Shown here in pieces: positions 1 to 7,134 of a DNA stretch of 40,092 nt (its first letter is position 1; every line of letters begins with the position of its first letter). A program made the position numbers and the translations under genes. Origin of the DNA: a virus; the IMG/VR virus record IMGVR_UViG_3300031851_000056, positions 1 to 40,092 of that record; one strand, written 5' to 3'. The notes beneath the pieces are model-generated. The model made no database searches, was not told where the DNA came from, and was given only the letters and a program-made list of their open reading frames with translations.

Positions 1-2
1 AA

Positions 3-131
3 GAATTCAAAAAAACTTTCACAAATCGTGTAGATCTAGCCGGTCAGACTCTGGCTAAAGACGAAGTTAATACTTCTAGCGTAGCTAGTGATACACCGGA
101 CGGAACCGAAAAGGTTCAAAAGGAGATCCAA
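3..131 (+). CDS. 3' part of an upstream frame continuous with the capsid gene (partial)
   Basis: From position 3 this frame is open and runs without a stop codon straight into the capsid start at 132, so the 43 visible residues are in frame with the major capsid protein. They are polar and look like a disordered linker (…GQTLAKDEVNTSSVASD…). In HK97-type phages the gene before the capsid gene is normally the prohead protease or scaffold, so the likeliest reading is the C-terminal end of a protease or scaffold fused in frame to the capsid protein. A capsid gene that simply starts further upstream is also possible. The left edge of the window cuts the gene, so the upstream product cannot be identified. 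Confidence 0.55.
120..125 (+). promoter_or_regulatory. Strong internal ribosome binding site for the capsid protein
   Basis: AAGGAG lies six bases before the ATG at 132, an almost ideal Shine-Dalgarno sequence inside a continuing open frame. It argues that the capsid protein is made separately by internal initiation, even if a longer fused product also exists. Confidence 0.7.
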
Positions 132-1562
132 ATGTCTGAAGTTAATACTCCAGAAATCGACTTGGAAGCATTTGCTAAGAAGGTAGCGGAAGAAACTGCT
201 ACAAAGATTGCAATGAAGCAAGCCGAACAAAAAGCCGCGGATGAAGCCGTAGCACAAGAAGTTGCTGAAAAAGCTGCTGCAGAAGCAGACGCTAAATCAC
301 AACAAGAAGCTCAAGTTAAGAGCGCAGTAGTAACTGCTGTTGAGTCAGGCGCTGAAAGGCTAATGGCTGATGTTGAAGCTAAAATGGCTGCTAAAGATGC
401 AGATATCGCTGAAATTATCGCCCAGCATCAAAAAGAACTTGAAGAAAAGTCTGAAGAGATGAGCAAAATGCGTGACTCTAAGCGTGTATTCTCTGATCGT
501 TCTGACAGCTCAGATACTGTCTCTAAGTGGGGCAAAGAGTTTATGAATGCACACCTTCTTGGTGTTATGACTGGTAAGGGCCTTGAAGGCACTGCGTATG
601 GTCGTGATGTTATCGAGAAAGCTGGTGTAACTTATGCTTCTTCAGCACCTAATATTGCTACTGAAGTATCTGGTCAAATCGAGAAAGAAATCATGCGTGA
701 GCTACGTCTTGCAAGTGCTTTCCGTGAGATTCAGATTAATTCACAGGCACAAGTGTTACCAATTCAGCAAGACGCTGGTTTGGCCACCTTTGGTACCGGA
801 GCAGCAAATGCTCAACAAAACGGTAACTTAACAACTCGTGGCGGTGCTGCACCACAACCTGCACAGGTAACTTTGAAAGCGTTCCGCTTGATTTCTAGTA
901 CTCTTATGGATAACCATGTAGACGAAGAAATTCTTATCAATTTAATGCCTATGCTTGTTGAATCAGTTGCTCGTGCACACGCTCGCGCTGTTGATAGTGC
1001 AATCTTAAACTTTGATGTTGGCCAAAGTGGCGAGGACTTCAGTGGTTTGGTAACTATTGCTGGTTCAAACATATTTGATACTTCAGTATCTGCTGCTAAT
1101 CCTGGAACTACTTCAGTAGACGCAGCTGACTTCTTAGGCGCACGTAAGCTTATGGGTAAGTATGGTATGGTTCCGAACGAACTCGTCTATATTGTGTCTC
1201 AGAAGCGTTACTACGACCTTATCGCTGATGCCGGCTTCGCAGACATCACTGATGTAGGTTCTGATGTTGCTACTAAGCTAACCGGTCAGGTAGGTTCTAT
1301 CTTCGGTACTCCAGTAATCGTATCAGACAACTTCGAAACTAGCGTTGCAAACGGTGTAGAAGGTGATAATGATTGTGTTGGACTTGCGGTCAATGTTCGT
1401 AACTTTGCTATCCCACGTCTCCGTGGCGTAAATGTAGAGCAAGACTACGAAGTAATGAATCAGCGTAACGTTATTGTTGCTACTCAGTCTCTAGGCTTTA
1501 ACCAGCTAGTTGCTGATACTGCAACTGACGTATCGGTTGTTCGTTTGAATGCAGTTGCTTAA
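132..1562 (+). CDS. Major capsid protein, HK97 fold, with N-terminal scaffold-like domain
   Basis: This is the major head protein. The first ~115 residues are Ala/Glu/Lys-rich and predicted coiled coil (EEMSKMRDSKR near the end), matching the delta (scaffolding) domain of HK97 gp5 that a prohead protease removes; a cut near the basic stretch at residues 114-118 would fit. Residues ~120-476 carry the capsid core, with the typical order N-arm, a segment with AFREIQINSQAQVLPI, a helix rich in Ala/Arg (ESVARAHARAVDSAIL), and a C-terminal segment around VRNFAIPRLRGVNVEQDYEV. The length of 476 residues, ~355 after removal of the delta domain, is normal for the family. The ATG was chosen because of the strong ribosome binding site, but the frame stays open upstream to the window edge. 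A terminator follows directly. The capsid assignment rests on pattern and position, without a database match. Confidence 0.88.
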   Translation: MSEVNTPEIDLEAFAKKVAEETATKIAMKQAEQKAADEAVAQEVAEKAAAEADAKSQQEAQVKSAVVTAVESGAERLMADVEAKMAAKDADIAEIIAQHQKELEEKSEEMSKMRDSKRVFSDRSDSSDTVSKWGKEFMNAHLLGVMTGKGLEGTAYGRDVIEKAGVTYASSAPNIATEVSGQIEKEIMRELRLASAFREIQINSQAQVLPIQQDAGLATFGTGAANAQQNGNLTTRGGAAPQPAQVTLKAFRLISSTLMDNHVDEEILINLMPMLVESVARAHARAVDSAILNFDVGQSGEDFSGLVTIAGSNIFDTSVSAANPGTTSVDAADFLGARKLMGKYGMVPNELVYIVSQKRYYDLIADAGFADITDVGSDVATKLTGQVGSIFGTPVIVSDNFETSVANGVEGDNDCVGLAVNVRNFAIPRLRGVNVEQDYEVMNQRNVIVATQSLGFNQLVADTATDVSVVRLNAVA

Positions 1563-1584
1563 TACTATTTAAGCTGCATAAACT

Positions 1585-1610
1585 GGGGCGGTTCGCCGCC
1601 CCAAGTTTTT
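1585..1610 (+). terminator. Rho-independent terminator behind the capsid gene
   Basis: A perfect seven-base-pair GC stem (GGGGCGG/CCGCCCC) with a TTCG tetraloop is followed by TTTTT. It lies 22 bases after the capsid stop and before the connector gene, so it probably lowers downstream transcription relative to the capsid message. Confidence 0.92.
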
Positions 1611-1622
1611 ACTAATATACTT

Positions 1623-2213
1623 ATGGCAAATTTAATAACATTAGCAGAGTACAAAGAAGCAGAAGGTCTATCCAACCCTAAGGATGATCTGCGTCTACAA
1701 ACTCTTATACCTTCAATAAGTGAATTAGTAAAGACTTACTGTGGAAACTCTTTACTCGACTATTACTCTACCAACAAAGTAGAGACTTTTAGTATAGACT
1801 GGGCTACGAGTGTGGTTCAATTAACAGAGAGTCCTTTAAATACAGTGGTTTCAGTAGAAGAAAGGAGATCATATAATGAAGCGTATGCGACGCTTACTAC
1901 TGCGAACTTCGACTATTATGTCGATGGAAATACCGACAGTATTATTAGAACTAATAGCGGTGGTCGTACTATTAATTGGGCTACAGGCGTTGGGGCCGTA
2001 AAAATTACCTATACCGCAGGGTACGCAACACTGCCGGTAGACTTAAAGTTAGCTGTAATTGACTTGGTAACATACTACTTTAAAAGAGAGCACAAAGAAA
2101 GAAGAACTCTGGGCAGTGCCTCTATACAAAATAGTGCTAGTACCAGTCAATCGGACAATGTAGGCTTCCCTGACCACATCAAACGGGTCTTAGACCTATA
2201 TAAAACCTATTAA
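1623..2213 (+). CDS. Head-tail connector protein, HK97 gp6-like
   Basis: The 196-residue protein resembles the gp6-like connector (adaptor) family, which forms a ring below the portal and links head to tail. The N-terminus LITLAEYKEAEGL… has the usual first helix, followed by an alpha-helical segment, a beta-rich central part, a helix with AVIDLVTYYFKREHKE, and a C-terminus ending in IKRVLDLYKTY, typical of the family where a basic helix precedes a VL.(P/L)Y motif. It follows the capsid gene as expected. The ATG has no clear Shine-Dalgarno sequence and lies 12 bases after the terminator T-run, so expression probably depends on read-through and may be low. Family length is usually 100-200 residues, so this is at the upper end. 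Confidence 0.75.
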   Translation: MANLITLAEYKEAEGLSNPKDDLRLQTLIPSISELVKTYCGNSLLDYYSTNKVETFSIDWATSVVQLTESPLNTVVSVEERRSYNEAYATLTTANFDYYVDGNTDSIIRTNSGGRTINWATGVGAVKITYTAGYATLPVDLKLAVIDLVTYYFKREHKERRTLGSASIQNSASTSQSDNVGFPDHIKRVLDLYKTY

Positions 2214-2215
2214 AC

Positions 2216-3508
2216 GTGTCTCGCGCTAAGCTTAAAAAATTCCTAGAAAAAATAGAAGGAGAACTACAAGTTAATTCTTCTACTTATAGAAAAGCTGTTT
2301 CTGATGTTAAGGTACATACTTTTTATCTGAGTCTGGAAGGATTAACAGATCATATAGCCTTTCAGATGTCCTTAGACTCTGTAAATATCTCAAAAAGAGA
2401 ATTAAATAGGATATGTAAGGTATTTTTCGAAGAGTTAAAGACTAACTTTATGGGCCCTTTACAAGGTGTAGAGATCTATGATAAGAAACAATCTTCTACG
2501 TCTTTCCGTCTGACTTTTAGAGCCACAGGCAGGTACAAAGGTGTAGTAGAAGGCTTAGATGCTAGAAGAACTTTTGATTATATAAAGTACATATATCGTA
2601 CCCCCTACCAGAATTTTTTATCGGTAGTTCAAGTGTACTACACAAAAAGTAAGCAACAGCTAAACAAGGACGCTTTTCTAGATTTAGGGCACGCAAATGA
2701 TTCTTCAGTTATTAAAAATAGAGTCTCTGATTTATTACAGAATGGTGAAATCCCTAAGAATCTAGCAAAGATACCCGAAGTAGAAACCTTGTTGAAGGCA
2801 GTAAAGGATGATAAACTCGGTACTGTAGCAGTTACCTTTGAAGCAGCGACTTTAAATAGAAGAAAAGGCTCTCAAGAAGAAGCAAAGTTTAAAAGAGATA
2901 TACAAGCAGACATAAGAGCAGCTATAGAAAAACTAGATATTGTTAATATGGGAGGATCTGATACCCCTATAATAAGAATTAGAAAGAAAAGCATTAAACG
3001 AATAACAGATCCTTTTAGAAAGATAAAGAACGTAAAAGTTATAACAGAGGATACAAAGTTAGACCCTTCCAGTACGGCACCGATTAAGTTGACTAGAAAG
3101 AAAAAAGCAGCACATCAAAAATCTAGAGGTGCACCAGCTATAGGAGGCATACCCGGGGGAAGACAGACAAAAGTAAGACAAAGTTCGGTAAATCTAGGAA
3201 GTCTTATAGGTATAATAAATCAACAACTGCCTGGAGTAGTAGCTAAAAATATGAGATACCCTCGATTAGTAAATCGAACAGGAGCATTAGCAAGAAGTGT
3301 ACGACTAGTTAGTATCACTCAGACTAGGCAGGGTTTTCCCAGTTTTGGGTACACTTATGATAGGTCTCCTTACGGAGTATTTGAAAGCTCAAGCGGTAGC
3401 AGACAAAGTAGTGTGGAGAGAGACCCTAGAAGTCTGATAGACGCTTCTATAAGAGAAATAGCAGCTCACTATACATTAGGAAGACTTTATACCAGGAGAG
3501 AGCAATGA
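2216..3508 (+). CDS. Large neck or head-closure protein with gp10-like C-terminal part
   Basis: The 430-residue protein starts at GTG, two bases after the connector stop, with no clear ribosome binding site, so it is probably translationally coupled. Residues ~320-395 resemble HK97 gp10-type tail completion proteins: a helix, then the NRTGALARS motif, then a beta hairpin and YGVFESSSG. That family usually has ~110-170 residues; here ~300 extra residues precede it, rich in Lys/Arg and beta strands, and I do not recognise them. Between residues ~245 and 320 a very basic stretch (KKSIKRI, TRKKKAAHQKSRGAP) looks like a linker. No separate head-closure gene was seen, so the extra part may supply that function (inference). 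The gene overlaps the next by four bases (ATGA). Confidence 0.6.
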   Translation: MSRAKLKKFLEKIEGELQVNSSTYRKAVSDVKVHTFYLSLEGLTDHIAFQMSLDSVNISKRELNRICKVFFEELKTNFMGPLQGVEIYDKKQSSTSFRLTFRATGRYKGVVEGLDARRTFDYIKYIYRTPYQNFLSVVQVYYTKSKQQLNKDAFLDLGHANDSSVIKNRVSDLLQNGEIPKNLAKIPEVETLLKAVKDDKLGTVAVTFEAATLNRRKGSQEEAKFKRDIQADIRAAIEKLDIVNMGGSDTPIIRIRKKSIKRITDPFRKIKNVKVITEDTKLDPSSTAPIKLTRKKKAAHQKSRGAPAIGGIPGGRQTKVRQSSVNLGSLIGIINQQLPGVVAKNMRYPRLVNRTGALARSVRLVSITQTRQGFPSFGYTYDRSPYGVFESSSGSRQSSVERDPRSLIDASIREIAAHYTLGRLYTRREQ

Positions 3509-3957
3509 CAGATAGAGCTTATACATCTAGAAGAGCTAATATAGTCTCGGCACTAGTTAGTAAACTAAAAGATATAAATGGAGCAGGAGCATTTTTAAGC
3601 GACTTAGCTCAAAATGTTCATCCCAACTTAAAATTTTGGGATGAAATAGAACAATTCCCTGCAATACACTTAAATGCAGGTAGTGAAACAAGAGAATACC
3701 AGGGCGGAGGATATAAGGACAGATACTTGTCCATAACTTTGCGTTGTTATGTCAACGAAGAAGGTGCACAAGACGCACTAAATGCATTAATGGAAGATGT
3801 GGAGACAGTACTAGAAGAAAACTCTAATATAGAGTATTTTGATAGAAAAAATAACGTCTTCAACGTTCAACAGATCACGGTAGTCAGTATAGATACTGAT
3901 GAAGGTGTACTAGAACCGCTAGGAGTTGGAGAGATTCTTATAGAGGTTCGTTATTAG
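3505..3957 (+). CDS. Tail terminator / tail completion protein (gpU-like)
   Basis: This 150-residue protein has the pattern of tail terminator proteins that cap the tube before it joins the head: an N-terminal helix (RRANIVSALVSKLKDI), strands around QFPAIHLNAG and YLSITLRCYV, a long helix (QDALNALMEDVETVLEE), and a final strand ending in VGEILIEVRY. Family members have ~130-150 residues. AGGAGAG upstream and the ATGA overlap with the neck gene support the start. Its place directly before the tail tube gene agrees with the role. The sequence match is by secondary-structure pattern only. Confidence 0.65.
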   Translation: MTDRAYTSRRANIVSALVSKLKDINGAGAFLSDLAQNVHPNLKFWDEIEQFPAIHLNAGSETREYQGGGYKDRYLSITLRCYVNEEGAQDALNALMEDVETVLEENSNIEYFDRKNNVFNVQQITVVSIDTDEGVLEPLGVGEILIEVRY

Positions 3958-4018
3958 AAAATACTGGCAGGAGCAAATGTTCACGTCCAAGTCTTTTCAA
4001 GTTTCATAGGAGATAACT

Positions 4019-5305
4019 ATGGCACAACAGCTATATTTTAGCCGCGACTCGAAAATGTTTATTGAGTTTGACGGCGCAGTATGGGAAGTACCCGTCTTAG
4101 ACGGATTTAGCTTTTCTCAAGCTACAAACAGTACTGAAATTACTTTGAACGAGATGGAATCAGCCGGTGGAGTTAGCCGTCGTGGACGAAGAGCCTTTAA
4201 TGACTCTTTGGCACCGGGTGAGTGGTCTTTCTCAACATACGTACGTCCGTTTAAATCTAGTACTACAGGTACCGGTAAGGCAGATAGTGCAGCTGAAGTT
4301 CACGCAGTAGAAGAAGTTTTATGGGCTTTGTACGCAGGCGCAAAAAACTACGATACTGGCACATTTGATTTTGATACAGGCGGCACCAACGTAATTACAC
4401 CAGCAACTGCTTCCTCTGTAATTACTTTAGGGTCTTCAAACTCATCAACTCTAGGTACAGCTAACGTGTACTTTGTACTGGGTGAATCTAACCGTAAAAT
4501 TATGAAGTTAAGGGATATTACTGTAAACGAGGCTTCAGTTGACTTTGATATTGATGGAATTTCTACAATTAACTGGTCAGGAAGCTCTAGTGAGCTAGTA
4601 GACTTTACGGGCAGTACTCATACAGACGCGACTTTACCCGTTACGTCGGATGTCACCGGAGACGGCAGCACTATAGCAGTAGGGGATGTATGGCTAGATT
4701 CTGATGATTCTCATCGTCTTTTTGTTATGACAAATGTAACAGGCGGAGCAGAGGCAGCAACCCCTTATATTAATGAAGGGATAGCAGCTACGAGTAACTT
4801 TATTCGTAACCGTCTTACACAACTAACAATAGTACCGACTAGTCAAGACCCGGATGGTGACTCAGTAAACGAGCTAGAATCAAGCTATAGTTTGACTCTT
4901 ACAGGAGGAAACGTAACATTTACTAATAATATTAGTTATATTACTCCAGAAGAATTAGGAACTGTGAACGTGCCTATTGGCCATGTTACCGGTACTCGCT
5001 CTGTTTCAGGGTCTTTCACTTGTTACTTAACAGAAGATACTGCAGCAACTAATGCTTCTGCTGATTTCTTTGAGGATGTGAGAGGTATTACTAACGTAGT
5101 TACAAACTCTTTTGCTTTAACTTTTAAGATTGGCGGAGCTTCGGGTACGCCTCGTCTTGAGATTAATATGGGCACTTGTCACGTAGAGGTTCCTACACAC
5201 TCCATCGAAGATGTTATCTCCTTAGAGACAAACTTCATGGCGTTGCCTAGTACTATTACGGGAACAGATGAAGCAACAATTACTTATTTCGGCGCACTAG
5301 TATAG
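4019..5305 (+). CDS. Major tail tube protein (large, probably two tube domains)
   Basis: This is the likely main tail tube subunit, polymerising around the tape measure. It has a strong ribosome binding site (AGGAGATAACT before ATG), more bacterial-like codon use than the genes before it, and its own terminator, all fitting high expression. At 428 residues it is about twice the size of a simple tube protein. Two halves show the same strand pattern: residues ~22-75 (GFSFSQATNSTEITLNEM … GEWSFSTYV) and ~290-345 (GGNVTFTNNISYITPEEL … SVSGSFTCYLTED). This recalls T5 pb6, whose two fused tube domains make trimeric instead of hexameric rings; applying that here is inference. It is paralogous in pattern to the next gene. 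Confidence 0.78.
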   Translation: MAQQLYFSRDSKMFIEFDGAVWEVPVLDGFSFSQATNSTEITLNEMESAGGVSRRGRRAFNDSLAPGEWSFSTYVRPFKSSTTGTGKADSAAEVHAVEEVLWALYAGAKNYDTGTFDFDTGGTNVITPATASSVITLGSSNSSTLGTANVYFVLGESNRKIMKLRDITVNEASVDFDIDGISTINWSGSSSELVDFTGSTHTDATLPVTSDVTGDGSTIAVGDVWLDSDDSHRLFVMTNVTGGAEAATPYINEGIAATSNFIRNRLTQLTIVPTSQDPDGDSVNELESSYSLTLTGGNVTFTNNISYITPEELGTVNVPIGHVTGTRSVSGSFTCYLTEDTAATNASADFFEDVRGITNVVTNSFALTFKIGGASGTPRLEINMGTCHVEVPTHSIEDVISLETNFMALPSTITGTDEATITYFGALV

Positions 5306-5323
5306 TCTAGCTAAGTACAAGGT

Positions 5324-5348
5324 AAAAAGGGGCTTAAGGCCCCTTTTT
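5324..5348 (+). terminator. Rho-independent terminator behind the tail tube gene
   Basis: A ten-base-pair stem (AAAAAGGGGC/GCCCCTTTTT) closes a five-base loop (TTAAG); the right arm itself supplies the T-run. It stands 18 bases after the stop of the tube gene. The A/T symmetry means it could also act on leftward transcription. Confidence 0.93.
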
Positions 5349-5358
5349 ATTTGACCAA

Positions 5359-5400
5359 AGAAAAATAAGTCTTGACATTTTTCCTCTCCTACCTTATAAT
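5359..5400 (+). promoter_or_regulatory. Sigma70-type promoter with consensus boxes and A-rich upstream element
   Basis: TTGACA (5372-5377) and TATAAT (5395-5400) are separated by exactly 17 bases, a full consensus promoter. The A-rich 10-mer AGAAAAATAA (5359-5368) lies three bases upstream of the -35 box. The same element at the same spacing occurs in the promoter at 17568-17609. The predicted start is near 5407, and the transcript would carry the second tube-like protein, chaperones and tape measure, restarting synthesis after the terminator at 5324-5348. Confidence 0.9.
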
Positions 5401-5417
5401 ATAAATTAATCAAAAGT

Positions 5418-5434
5418 GAGAATGCCTTATTCTC
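5418..5434 (+). other. Leader hairpin upstream of the second tube-like gene
   Basis: GAGAAT and ATTCTC form a six-base-pair stem around a GCCTT loop within the first ~30 bases of the transcript from the 5359-5400 promoter. A 5'-terminal hairpin of this kind could protect the message from decay. The gene start at 5451 has only a weak purine stretch (GGATAAGAA) upstream. Confidence 0.4.
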
Positions 5435-5450
5435 TTATGGATAAGAACTT

Positions 5451-6341
5451 ATGCCAAGTTATAACTTTAAAAGAGAAGCCCAACTGTTTGTCGTAGATTC
5501 GGGTAATAGGTACTTAATAGACATCAGTAGTATAAGTTTTAGTCAGACGTTTGCAGAAAAAAGTTATCCAGTAAAAACTCTGCACGCTCAAACAGACTAT
5601 TTCGAAGCTAGTATTATAAATAGAGCTAATGTAGGTAACTTTTCATTTGAAATTCCTGCATTGCAAGAGTCCGACTTTACAGTTCTAACTAGTCTTTTAG
5701 TGAGTGCCAACTCTTTTGATTTGTATGTAAGTACTCCCGAAGACATTTTTAAACTTGAAACTTGTGTAATTACAAATGGTAGTTTCGTAATTGAGAAATC
5801 ACGACCCCTGAGTATTGCGTTTCAAGGAGATGTAGCCAAGCTAACTCGTGGAGCAACCCTAACAGGAACTTTACAAGATAGATCTACAACTAAGTCTTAT
5901 ATAGTTAATCCAAAGCTGGATATAACTATAGCATCTGCCTCTCTTACAGATGTTATATCAGTTACAGCCGAATTACAGAATAATGTGTCCTGGACACCTT
6001 ATTCCACAGTTCAGGCCGCTAGGGATGTAACATCTGCCGCAAATTCAATGTATCCTAGCGGGTATGTTGTGTCGAAGAAAATACTCTCAGGGTCAATTTC
6101 TCAGTATCTTACAGATACAAATACTAGTAATGTACAAACATGGAGCAATTCTCCGTCAATAGAAATACGAGCGGGTAACGGTTTATCAGGAAGCTCTTTT
6201 AGAGGGTTTTTAATAGCGGCTGCATCTAGTACTTTTACTAACAGAATGGGAACGGGGGATGTGTTCGTACAGAACTACGATTGGAGAATAACAGATAATT
6301 CTTCTTCCCTGACTTCTATACTTCAATATATAACAAACTAA
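5451..6341 (+). CDS. Second tail-tube-like protein
   Basis: The 296-residue protein has the same architecture as the 428-residue tube protein. The N-terminal part (REAQLFVVDSGNRYLIDIS then SISFSQTFAEKSYPVKTL) parallels QQLYFSRDSKMFIEF…FSFSQATNSTEITL, and the C-terminal half (KILSGSISQYLTDTNTS) parallels RSVSGSFTCYLTEDTAA. It is probably a diverged paralogue. It lies between the major tube gene and the tail-assembly chaperones, under its own promoter. Possible roles are a tube-initiator ring at the tail tip, an adaptor ring, or a minor tube component (inference). The start ATG has only a weak ribosome binding site. Confidence 0.6.
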   Translation: MPSYNFKREAQLFVVDSGNRYLIDISSISFSQTFAEKSYPVKTLHAQTDYFEASIINRANVGNFSFEIPALQESDFTVLTSLLVSANSFDLYVSTPEDIFKLETCVITNGSFVIEKSRPLSIAFQGDVAKLTRGATLTGTLQDRSTTKSYIVNPKLDITIASASLTDVISVTAELQNNVSWTPYSTVQAARDVTSAANSMYPSGYVVSKKILSGSISQYLTDTNTSNVQTWSNSPSIEIRAGNGLSGSSFRGFLIAAASSTFTNRMGTGDVFVQNYDWRITDNSSSLTSILQYITN

Positions 6342-6355
6342 GGAGATTTAGTTTA

Positions 6356-6808
6356 ATGGATCTGAAAAAATTAGTAGTAGACAGTAAGTCTACATGGGTG
6401 GACTTCCCGGGCCTAGAAGGTTTCTCGGTAGAAGTCGCAAATCTTTCTAGAAAAGAATTAACGTCTTTAAGAAAGAGATGCACGAGCCAGAAATTTGATA
6501 GAAAAACTCGTCAATTAACGGAAAATTTGGACGAAGATAAATTCGTAGCGCAGTTTGCAGAAGCCAGCGTAAAAAACTGGAAAGGTCTGACTCTAGAGCA
6601 TTTAGAGACTTTAGTACTTATAGACGCGGACGCTGAAGATTTATCCCAAGATGTACCTTTTACTGTAGAAAACGCAGAAGTACTAGTAACTGGGTCTACA
6701 GAGTTTGATACTTGGCTAAACGAGGTGGTTTTTGACCTTGATAACTTTCGTGGAAAACGAAAAGGATCAAGTAATAAAAAGACTAAAGAGACTGTTTCAG
6801 AATCTTGA
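6356..6808 (+). CDS. Tail assembly chaperone, short form (gpG-like)
   Basis: This 150-residue, mostly helical and acidic protein sits just before the tape measure, where lambda gpG lies. Such proteins coat and solubilise the tape measure before tube polymerisation and are absent from the virion. AGGAG nine bases before ATG supports the start; the gene follows the previous stop by 14 bases. Its 3' end overlaps an open frame offset by +1 that encodes a second domain (6720-7133), the classical G/GT layout. The tail end is rich in Lys and Ser (RGKRKGSSNKKTKETVSES), as expected for a low-complexity stretch covering a frameshift site. Confidence 0.75.
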   Translation: MDLKKLVVDSKSTWVDFPGLEGFSVEVANLSRKELTSLRKRCTSQKFDRKTRQLTENLDEDKFVAQFAEASVKNWKGLTLEHLETLVLIDADAEDLSQDVPFTVENAEVLVTGSTEFDTWLNEVVFDLDNFRGKRKGSSNKKTKETVSES

Positions 6809-7133
6809 TACAGGAATGACCAGAGATAAATATCTGGACATGATGGAACAGCTAGGTAAGGAACCTATAGAAAGCGAGATTCCTCCAAGTGAGGACGATC
6901 TTCCTGAAATAGCAATAGTTGCTATAAACACTTTTGGAATGTTAGGGGACAGAGTGTACCCCGAGATTGGATATATGGGGAAAGATTATACTAATTTACC
7001 TCATTATATCGAAATTTTTGAGATTCAAGATAAGGAATTCTTCTTAGAGATTTTATCCTGGCTTGACTCCAGAGCTATCAAAAAGTCTGCCGAACAAATG
7101 AAGCGGCAGTATGATAAGCTGAAGAGAAAATGA
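6720..7133 (+). CDS. Tail assembly chaperone T domain, probably made by frameshift from the G frame
   Basis: This frame is open from 6720 and carries ~130 residues with no convincing own start: the first candidate is TTG at 6732 without a ribosome binding site, and an ATG at 6816 has AGGA directly against it, too close to work well. It overlaps the 3' end of the short chaperone by 89 bases and stops two bases before the tape measure. By analogy to lambda gpGT it is probably joined to the G domain by programmed frameshifting, needing +1 or -2. The T domain (KYLDMMEQLGKEP … LPEIAIVAINTFGMLGD) is acidic and helical and would recruit the tape measure. Independent translation from 6816 cannot be excluded. 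Confidence 0.65.
   Translation, partial: TRWFLTLITFVENEKDQVIKRLKRLFQNLDTGMTRDKYLDMMEQLGKEPIESEIPPSEDDLPEIAIVAINTFGMLGDRVYPEIGYMGKDYTNLPHYIEIFEIQDKEFFLEILSWLDSRAIKKSAEQMKRQYDKLKRK
6773..6782 (+). other. Candidate +1/-2 slip site in the chaperone overlap
   Basis: In the short-chaperone frame the codons read AAT AAA AAG ACT. The five-A run lets a lysyl-tRNA on AAA (6776-6778) move one base forward onto another AAA, placing AGA (6780-6782) next and entering the T frame. A two-base backward slip would leave the A-site tRNA on AAA but mismatch the P-site middle position. This is the best candidate in the 6720-6808 overlap; alternatives are UCU before the UGA stop at 6803-6808 or the purine tract at 6751-6767. 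Confidence 0.35.
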
Positions 7134-7134
7134 C

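Noticed and set aside
10-16. A AAA AAC heptamer, a classical -1 slippery sequence
   Set aside because: It is in slippery phase only for a frame that stops at 56, and a -1 shift would lead to a frame that stops at 31. The capsid frame does not read it as X XXY YYZ.
3958-4018. Possible small gene or terminator between the tail terminator and tube genes
   Set aside because: The 61 bases contain no stable stem with a T-run and no open frame of useful length, only the ribosome binding site of the tube gene.
5351-5356. TTGACC as an alternative -35 box upstream of the 5359-5400 promoter
   Set aside because: No -10 box at a suitable distance; the full consensus pair lies just downstream.
5422-5496. 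Small upstream frame (ATG at 5422) in the leader of the second tube-like gene
   Set aside because: It codes for about 24 residues, overlaps the real gene in another frame and has no ribosome binding site.
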